From Tretioscincus oriximinensis (taxonomy: Eukaryota; Chordata; Lepidosauria; Squamata; Gymnophthalmidae), in the NCBI GenBank assembly GCA_022410635.1, contig JAJVDF010000453.1, positions 1 to 64,000 of the forward strand: DNA of 64,000 bases. The letters are read 5' to 3'. This document shows positions 60,801 through 64,000 of this stretch, one piece after another. A program made the translations under genes and the position numbers. The notes beneath the pieces are model-generated. The model saw nothing but the letters and a program-made list of their open reading frames with translations. It searched no databases and had not been told where the DNA came from. Positions within the stretch are counted from its first letter, which is position 1. Every line of letters starts with the position of its first letter.

Positions 60801-63360
60801 AAAAATAGTAACTCCATCATGGTATGCATATCAGAAATAAATTTATTTAAAATTTGCTACTACTTATATATTGCAAATAACATCTTTGTAATTTTCCAGT
60901 GCAAACATACCCAATGACTTGCAAAAGGGATCCCCTCCTCTTACTGTCATTTTAACTGATGTTCCTCTGTAAAAGTAGGGTAAATGTTCAGGACCTTCGC
61001 ATATTTGGGNAAAGAGAATTTCTAGATTATAATAATGTGGGGTCAACCCTCAAGAGAGTAGTAGCAGATTTAGGGATTAGCATTGTGTTCTGACAGTAAT
61101 TTTGTCAAACTTTCAACTTATTACAAACCTATCAATTATGCANAGCAAGCAATCTTTGAATATAAAAAATATCTCTTAGACTGCAACATTTTTGTTGTTA
61201 TTGTGCAATTTCAAGCGTTAGATGGATATGCTTACTCTTTAATCATAGATTATTATTTTGATGTGGTAACATGGTAAAAATGCAANGAATGTTAAAAAAA
61301 AGGAAAATCNGCACAGCAAGCAAATAAGGCAGTCCAATTGTTTTGCTATGTTGCTAATTTCATTTATATGTGGCAGGTAGAATAGTAGNTCACTTGTATA
61401 TCCTGAAGCCCACTATAAAAACTTTGCTGATAATATGGATGTAACAGTTCAGTGCACAAGGACAGTGATTGCTTTTCCTAAAACAGCCAGCATATCACAA
61501 TTAAATAAAGCAATTGCCTTACATAAAGATTCCATTGCATTCCTTCAGAGCTCCCTCTGTATTTATGCTACACCCCAACCAAGTAAACTAGATCCACCCA
61601 TCTTCTTAAGCAATTTTAACTTATTAAAAACATTTATAAGGTACTTCTCATTAAAAAAAACTTAAAGGTGTTCACAATAAAAACAGGTTAAACAATTAAT
61701 TACAAGAAACTAGCCAGGTGGAGATAAAACAATTCACACATTTAAGTTCACTTCTTAAAAAAGATGTTTCCAATATTTTTGGAGTGTAATATCAAGAAGA
61801 GAAATAGTTCAATGCAGCTGGTTGGTTACTATGGGAACAGACTGGTGAAGTAGATGAGCCACAGGTCAAATTTAGTTGGGATTTCTTAGATTTTAAGTAT
61901 GAGAAACATTTTATAGTTTGTCACATTTGTCCTAAATTCCATAATTATTTGTGTTTATCTTTGTTTCCGTTTTATGTTATGCCAGCTAGCGATCTAAGCT
62001 TATAATGTTCTGTGTAATTACAACTGCTTTTATGAGGTCTGGAGAAAATCTTGAAGGCCAAGATGAAACAATTATGGTAGACCTCTCTCCCATATTCAGT
62101 GATACAAATACAGATCATTTTCATTTACTACTACTACTGTGTCAAGGCTGACTCCAGGGAAATTGCACTGTACCTCTGTGCAGTTTTCTTGAAAGAGATG
62201 TAAAAGAAATTTAGCACTGTGNACCTTCATGAAAGGTTGGAAACCGAACCAAAAAACTTACATATACAAGTGAACTCCAGCCACTTTCACCTATTTCCTT
62301 TTTCATTCCACAAAACAAGTTCCTAGAATACTGAAACGGCACAAAACATTTGACAGGAAGGGCCAGAAGATTATTGCAGGGGAGGGGATATACTAAATAT
62401 AATTTGGTCAATGAAATCCAGCAAAGGGGCTAGGAGCACTTAGAGACTAACAGGAGAAAAGTGGGTGGCATAAGCTTTCGTAGACACGTCTACTTCTTCA
62501 GATGCTGAGGGCCTAATGTAATGTAATGNATTATTCCTTCAGCATCTGAAGACGTAGATGTGGCTACGAAAGCTGATGCCACCCACTTTTCTCCTATGAG
62601 TCTCTAAGTGCTCCTAGCCCCTTTGCTGGACTTTCTACTGGACTAACACGGCTANTTCTCTGCAATTGTTCAATTAAGTGGCACTTCACCATTCCAGAAT
62701 AGCTTATCCCAATCCTTTTGAGCAAAGCAGAAAAGAACTGGAATAGAGCTGGCTACCAGGGTCTCTTCTGGGACTCCAGTCTACATACCCTTTAAAATGC
62801 CTTGTGACAGCTTTAGAAATCGCAAGGTAATGTATAGCCCTTACAGATCGCGGCCAAAGCCAGGCGGGAGACAGCGTTGCAGACAACATCTCCCGCCTGG
62901 CCGAAGAATGCCTGAGGCGGGGAGCATCTCTGTCGCTTCCCGGGTCCAGCCCTGGCCGCCGCCTTCCCTTTCTGCCCTCGACCGCACCTGCCAAGCCAGA
63001 AGCGCCAGGGAAGTTGCTCTTCCTCAGGAAGGCATGACAAGGCCCCTGACCGCTCCGCCCGCCCGCCCGCCTCGGCACAAAGGCGGCTACCAGGCCAGGG
63101 ATCTGAGGCAGGGGAGGCCAGGGAAAGGGGCGGGGGAGCGCGCCGCTTCTCGACACGCGACTTGCAGGGCCAGCGAACGAACTTCAGGACGCGCGTCCTG
63201 TTCTCAAGACTTAGTGGGCGGTGCCTCTTCCCCCTCCCCCGCCCGGCCTCCCCGCGATACACCCAGCGGCAGCGCAGCCACCTCCCTCCCGCCTTCCCCG
63301 TACCTTGAAAGGGTTGTTGAGGTCCGGGTCCGCGAAAGGGTTGCTGTCGAAGTCGGACAT
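36721..63360 (-). CDS. SCAMP1: SCAMP1, secretory carrier membrane protein 1 (nine coding exons, complete)
   Basis: Joined exons: 63304-63360, 48709-48786, 47224-47322, 47018-47129, 45789-45917, 42748-42907, 40069-40170, 39201-39318, 36721-36885 (1020 nt, 339 residues plus stop TAG). All introns are GT-AG and the phases agree. The cytoplasmic N-terminus has NPF motifs at residues 7-9, 16-18 and 38-40, which in this family bind EH-domain endocytic proteins, then a proline-rich part (about 46-75) and a charged coiled coil (about 80-112). Four hydrophobic segments follow (about 150-176, 183-203, 217-238, 254-283). The family's E peptide [11 protein letters not shown] lies at 202-212 between segments 2 and 3. 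The Ala/Asn-rich tail ends NAFKGNQM. As recalled, the human protein has 338 residues and is nearly identical. SCAMPs act in post-Golgi recycling vesicles and in exo- and endocytosis. The start has a strong Kozak context (GCCGCC before ATG) and lies in a CpG island. Confidence 0.97.
37395..37620 (+). mobile_element. CR1/L3-like LINE 3' end
   Basis: CTGGATGCTGCCTCTGGGAT, GGAGCAACAGACAGTATTCC, GACTGCCCAGTGCAATTGG and GACAGAATGGTGGACTAGAT; ends in repeated TTATG. Confidence 0.8.
37784..37992. mobile_element. hAT-like MITE, about 209 bp
   Basis: CAGTGGTTCCCCAAT at the left and GAGGAACCCCTG at the right are inverse and similar to hAT-Charlie ends. No convincing 8-bp duplication remains. Confidence 0.5.
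38878..39096. mobile_element. Tc1/mariner-type MITE, 219 bp, TA TSD
   Basis: CAGTGGTACCTCGGTTCTCGA at the left equals the inverse of the right end with one change in about 22 bases, and TA flanks both sides (38876-38877, 39097-39098). A second inverted pair inside is perfect (CCAAATCGGTGTTCG / CGAACACCGATTTGG). Many CpG dinucleotides survive, unlike the surrounding DNA, so the copy looks young. No coding capacity. Confidence 0.88.
39201..39318 (-). CDS. SCAMP1: SCAMP1 coding exon 8
   Basis: Codes the end of 246 to 285: WISSLTGLN, then the fourth membrane segment ending SLVMFKK. Acceptor CTTTAG, donor GTAAGA; 118 nt. A Tc1/mariner-type MITE lies in the following intron, 104 nt after the donor. 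Confidence 0.96.
39319..40068 (-). other. SCAMP1: SCAMP1 intron 7
   Basis: 750 bp, donor GTAAGA, acceptor CTTTAG; no repeat or other feature recognised. Confidence 0.9.
40069..40170 (-). CDS. SCAMP1: SCAMP1 coding exon 7
   Basis: Codes the end of 212 to the first two bases of 246: SDSSF, then the phenylalanine-rich third membrane segment, then [11 protein letters not shown]. Acceptor TTTCAG, donor GTAAGA; 102 nt, so skipping would keep the frame but delete one membrane segment. Confidence 0.96.
40374..40677 (-). mobile_element. tRNA-derived SINE, best preserved copy
   Basis: On the - strand it starts GGCTCGGATAGCTCAGTCGC, with B-box-like GGGTTTTGAAGCC, a body nearly identical to the 16.6 kb copy and a GAA/TTC tail at 40374-40387. 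It is inserted in the same orientation as the SCAMP1 transcript. Confidence 0.9.
41412..42206. mobile_element. Pogo/Tigger-like non-autonomous element, about 0.8 kb
   Basis: CAGGTGAAACCTCATTATAA at the left pairs with TTATAACAAGATTTCATCTA at the right, and TATAACAAA blocks recur just inside both ends. This matches terminal repeats of Tigger-type Tc1/mariner elements; the borders are approximate. No transposase frame seen. Confidence 0.55.
42748..42907 (-). CDS. SCAMP1: SCAMP1 coding exon 6
   Basis: Codes the end of 159 to the first two bases of 212. It holds the rest of membrane segment 1, a short loop ([11 protein letters not shown]), segment 2 and the E peptide [11 protein letters not shown], a family signature linked to fusion-pore and exocytosis effects in mammals. 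Acceptor TTACAG, donor GTAAAG; 160 nt. Confidence 0.96.
43970..44115 (+). mobile_element. SINE fragment (3' half)
   Basis: AATTGCAACAGATTGCAACT, AAGGTGCTTTGAGTCCCTTT and AAACCCAGTTCTTTTTCC follow the order of the full SINE; the tRNA head is missing. Confidence 0.75.
45744..45779. repeat. Short tandem duplication beside a SCAMP1 donor
   Basis: AAATCAAATGTAGGGAT occurs at 45744-45760 and 45763-45779, period 19. It ends 8 bases from the exon 5 donor GT (45787-45788). Confidence 0.9.
45789..45917 (-). CDS. SCAMP1: SCAMP1 coding exon 5
   Basis: Codes the end of codon 116 to the first base of 159. It carries the highly conserved stretch [20 protein letters not shown] before the first membrane segment, which begins near VKIMYYLWM. 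Acceptor TTTCAG, donor GTAAGT. A short tandem duplication sits 8 nt into the downstream intron. Confidence 0.96.
45918..47017 (-). other. SCAMP1: SCAMP1 intron 4
   Basis: 1.1 kb, GT-AG. AT-rich, no recognised element. Confidence 0.9.
47018..47129 (-). CDS. SCAMP1: SCAMP1 coding exon 4
   Basis: Codes residues 79-115 plus one base of 116. The heptad-like, strongly charged run from [14 protein letters not shown] to RREREMQ is the cytoplasmic coiled coil of SCAMPs. Acceptor CCTTAG, donor GTATGG. The junction gives QQGGRKNN, one glycine more than the human protein as I remember it. Confidence 0.95.
47130..47223 (-). other. SCAMP1: SCAMP1 intron 3, only 94 bp
   Basis: Donor GTAAAT and acceptor CCTTAG enclose 94 bases. 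It is the shortest intron of the gene by far. Confidence 0.93.
47224..47322 (-). CDS. SCAMP1: SCAMP1 coding exon 3
   Basis: Codes residues 46-78, a proline- and threonine-rich linker ending AYTQIAK. Acceptor CCTAG, donor GTAAAT. The exon is 99 nt, phase 0 at both ends. It is the least conserved part against the human protein as recalled (NVKTPLAPS here). Confidence 0.95.
47323..48708 (-). other. SCAMP1: SCAMP1 intron 2
   Basis: 1.4 kb, GT-AG, AT-rich with nothing recognised. Confidence 0.9.
48709..48786 (-). CDS. SCAMP1: SCAMP1 coding exon 2
   Basis: Codes residues 20-45 ([10 protein letters not shown] through SDSRT), including the third NPF motif. Acceptor TTTTAG and donor GTAAGA are clear. 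The 78-nt exon is phase 0 at both ends, so skipping it would keep the frame and remove one EH-binding motif. Confidence 0.96.
50585..50875 (+). mobile_element. CR1/L3-like LINE 3' end
   Basis: GGTCTATGGAATTCATTTCC, AAGTTCAAGACAGGGTTAGA, GACAGAATGCTGGACTAGAT and GGGCTCCTCTTATGTTCTAT follow the order of the longer copy at 51950-52716. Confidence 0.8.
51720..51949 (+). mobile_element. L2-like LINE fragment, left part of a split copy
   Basis: CTCCCATGCTATTTAATATC and GCCTTTGGGAGAGGTCATCA code for the [17 protein letters not shown] region of the reverse transcriptase. The copy stops at AGTAAAGTG (51949) and resumes at 52717. Confidence 0.8.
51950..52716 (+). mobile_element. CR1/L3-like LINE 3' end, 767 bp, inserted in an L2-like copy
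   Basis: GTATTGGTGGACAGTTCAAT, TGGAACACCTCCCTTATGAA and TCATCGGCCAGTGGAATTTA are typical of the ORF2 end of this LINE group; it ends GGCTCTTCTTATGTTCTTATG. AAGTG borders both sides (51945-51949, 52717-52721), a short target duplication. Confidence 0.85.
52717..53290 (+). mobile_element. L2-like LINE fragment, right part of a split copy
   Basis: CCATCAATATGTAGATGACA codes the CHQYVDD block (YADD region), and ATCATGCCAGTCTTGAAAGA codes the [12 protein letters not shown] motif. It continues exactly where the 51720-51949 part stops. Frameshifts and losses make it inactive. Confidence 0.8.
53642..54048. mobile_element. DNA element with TATACTCGAGTATA ends, about 407 bp
   Basis: ACTTGTATATACTCGAGTAT at the left is inverse to ATACTCGAGTATATACAGT at the right. 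The interior has a G13 run (53742-53754) and a ZNF143-like site at 53858-53876. Superfamily undetermined; similar ends occur widely in amniote repeats. Confidence 0.6.
53858..53876 (-). promoter_or_regulatory. ZNF143 (Staf)-like site inside a repeat
   Basis: The - strand reads ACTACATTTCCCAGCATGC, one base from the well-known ACTACAATTCCCAGCATGC element. Weaker relatives lie at 54468-54486 (GCCTGCTGGGAAATGTATT) and 57048-57066. Binding is not shown. Confidence 0.5.
54773..56820 (-). mobile_element. L2-like non-LTR retrotransposon, 2.0 kb, disrupted reverse transcriptase
   Basis: Four frames on the - strand follow each other: 56191-56583 (N-terminal RT region, [18 protein letters not shown]), 55649-56131 ([18 protein letters not shown]; motif [12 protein letters not shown]), 55329-55682 ([15 protein letters not shown]) and 54712-55233 ([27 protein letters not shown]). 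At least three frameshifts or stops separate them, so it is inactive. It is the longest LINE copy here and has the same orientation as SCAMP1. Confidence 0.9.
57289..57805 (+). mobile_element. CR1/L3-like LINE 3' end
   Basis: GGAGCACTTCCGTTATGAAA, AGTCGTCGGCCTTTGGAAGT, GACAGAATGCTGGACTTGCT and GCTCCTCTTACTTTC are collinear with 51950-52716, with a deletion in the middle. Confidence 0.85.
57806..58025 (-). mobile_element. SINE copy, diverged
   Basis: TTTTTGCCCAAAGGCTTACAT, TTCTTGCTTTCAAACAGCTA and GGTTGGCT match the body of the tRNA-derived SINE. A GA-rich tract replaces the usual tail. Confidence 0.6.
60241..60444. repeat. Fold-back repeat, copy B
   Basis: The left arm (60241-60322) and right arm (60345-60425) are inverse over about 80 bases with few changes: GTAGATGGCATGAGCTTTCA against AGCTCATGCCATCTACC, and AGTCCAGCAAGGGGAC against GTCCCCTTGTTGGACT. 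Confidence 0.85.
62416..62665. repeat. Fold-back repeat, copy C
   Basis: TCCAGCAAAGGGGCTAGGAG pairs with CTCCTAGCCCCTTTGCTGGA; AAGTGGGTGGCATAAGCTTT pairs with AAAGCTGATGCCACCCACTT; the centre has CTTCAGATGCTGA and TCAGCATCTGAAG. Ends CTAACACGGCTANTTCTCTG. Confidence 0.88.
63304..63360 (-). CDS. SCAMP1: SCAMP1 coding exon 1
   Basis: Codes residues 1-19, beginning [13 protein letters not shown] and ending NNPFK, with two of the three NPF motifs. Donor GT lies at 63303-63302 and the exon ends in phase 0. The frame is also open upstream to an ATG at 63553-63555 (see findings). Confidence 0.97.
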
Positions 63361-63447
63361 GGCGGCGGACGGACGGTCAGGCGGGGCGCGGATGGCGGCG
63401 GACAGCAACTCAGCCGAGCGCCCCCAAGTCACCCAGCACCTCTCGCT

Positions 63448-63480
<33 letters not shown>

Positions 63481-63620
63481 TCCTCCTCCTCTCTCGCCTT
63501 CCTTCCTCGGCAGCCCCGCACAGGTAGATCCGGCACTGAACCCGCCCCCTAGCATACAAGAGAAGCCCGATAGGGTGTGCGTCAGCCCTTAAAATGGCCG
63601 CCCCGGAAGTGACATAAAGC
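63361..63620 (-). promoter_or_regulatory. SCAMP1: SCAMP1 promoter and leader
   Basis: The stretch upstream of the ATG is CpG-rich and TATA-less. At 63591-63602 AAAATGGCCGCC resembles a YY1 site, at 63603-63610 CCGGAAGT is an ETS core running into GTGACATAA, and at 63541-63549 CCCGCCCCC is a GC box. Closely spaced YY1 and ETS sites usually mark the start site of housekeeping genes, so initiation is likely near 63560-63620. A CGG/GGA repeat lies in the predicted leader. Confidence 0.65.
63448..63492. repeat. GCC microsatellite (CGG on the gene strand) plus TCC run
   Basis: Eleven perfect GCC units occupy 63448-63480, followed by three TCC units. On the - strand this is GGA3-GGC11 in the SCAMP1 leader, about 90-130 bases upstream of the ATG. 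In the SCAMP1 frame it reads as 14 glycines. Confidence 0.95.
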
Positions 63621-64000
63621 TTATCTAGTTTCCAACTGATTCCCCCCTCCCCGTAACTTTAAGTCGGCGATGCCGGAAAGGGTTAAAAAAAAGAGGGTCT
63701 TCGGTCCTTGTGGTCTCCGAGGGGAAAAGTGGCCCTGCTATTGATGGTGATTTTACAAACACTTTGCATAAAGGTCTTGGGTTTAGATGGACGTTCTAGA
63801 ACTGCTGGACACGTATCGATGCACATCTGGAACACTGTGACTTAGCAGAGTGGAATTAGATTGCATAAGGTGAAGCGAAATGCAATCGTGCATTGAAGGG
63901 GAAAATGCAGCGTTTACAATCCAACTGTTGAACTGCTGCAGTTTTCCCTATTGTGGTTAACTTGGACTGGCTTTGACAGCCATAAATTTCATAACACAAA
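63621..64000. other. Upstream flank of SCAMP1, nothing recognised
   Basis: The GC content falls to background after 63760. No exon of a divergent gene is visible; human synteny predicts AP3B1 further right. Confidence 0.6.

Larger units (their letters stand above)
48787..63303 (-). other. SCAMP1: SCAMP1 intron 1, 14.5 kb
   Basis: Acceptor TTTTAG before exon 2, donor GTACGG after exon 1. Contains the CR1-like and L2-like copies and fold-back repeats listed. Stretches 48840-50580, 50880-51715, 53300-53640, 58025-60235 and 60450-62410 show only AT-rich non-coding DNA, with a TA run at 58194-58210. Confidence 0.9.
62830..63620. other. CpG island at the SCAMP1 5' end
   Basis: This is the only long CpG- and GC-rich, non-repetitive block in the window. 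It spans the promoter, exon 1 and about 470 bases of intron 1. Several long open frames on both strands here are products of high GC and not genes. Confidence 0.85.

Noticed and set aside
62704..63592. Several long open frames on both strands (up to 251 codons) at the right end
   Set aside because: They lie in the CpG island, overlap each other and the real SCAMP1 exon, and are rich in Pro, Arg, Gly and Ala from base composition. Only the frame continuing into SCAMP1 is worth attention.
1..64000. Endogenous retrovirus or other viral insert
   Set aside because: No paired long terminal repeats, primer-binding site or retroviral gene motifs were seen; all reverse transcriptase traces are of the non-LTR L2/CR1 type.
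63621..64000. A divergent gene sharing the SCAMP1 promoter
   Set aside because: No coding frame or donor with recognisable protein was found in the last 380 bases, so it cannot be supported from this window.

Overview
The window reads as nuclear DNA of a squamate reptile (lizard, gecko or snake). It has two vertebrate genes with long introns and GT-AG junctions, an AT-rich background with one CpG island at the right end, and a dense mix of L2-like and CR1/L3-like LINEs, a tRNA-headed SINE with a Bov-B-like 3' part, and hAT and Tc1/mariner-type DNA elements. That mix is typical of squamates. I cannot name the species. Single N bases are scattered through an otherwise continuous assembly.

Layout. 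(1) 1-12565: non-coding; this should be the 5' part or 5' intron of LHFPL2, with a GAA repeat, three hAT copies with target-site duplications and one LINE-1-type insertion. (2) 12566-28680: LHFPL2 on the + strand, with two coding exons (12874-13300, 28424-28680) around a 15.1 kb intron; they join to a 227-residue four-pass membrane protein. (3) 28681-36720: the 3' ends of both genes, LHFPL2 running right and SCAMP1 running left, with a SINE nested in a small DNA element near 33 kb. (4) 36721-63360: SCAMP1 on the - strand, nine coding exons, all phases consistent, 339 residues. (5) 62830-63620: CpG island and promoter of SCAMP1, with a CGG/GGA repeat in the leader, a GC box and YY1 and ETS-like sites. 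(6) 63621-64000: upstream flank with nothing I recognise.

The two genes are unrelated in function but are tail-to-tail neighbours, as they are on human chromosome 5q14 (ARSB-LHFPL2-SCAMP1-AP3B1). AP3B1 is therefore expected beyond the right edge and ARSB beyond the left. Both products are tetraspan membrane proteins: SCAMP1 of recycling secretory and endocytic vesicles, LHFPL2 of the LHFPL family.

I found no convincing new gene system. The observations most worth a second look are an upstream ATG in frame with SCAMP1 that would add 65 residues including 14 glycines, a CpG-rich young-looking MITE 104 bp from a SCAMP1 exon, a family of near-perfect fold-back repeats in three copies, hAT elements with exact 8-bp duplications (one with a 42-bp internal inverted repeat), and repeat-borne copies of a motif resembling the ZNF143 site.
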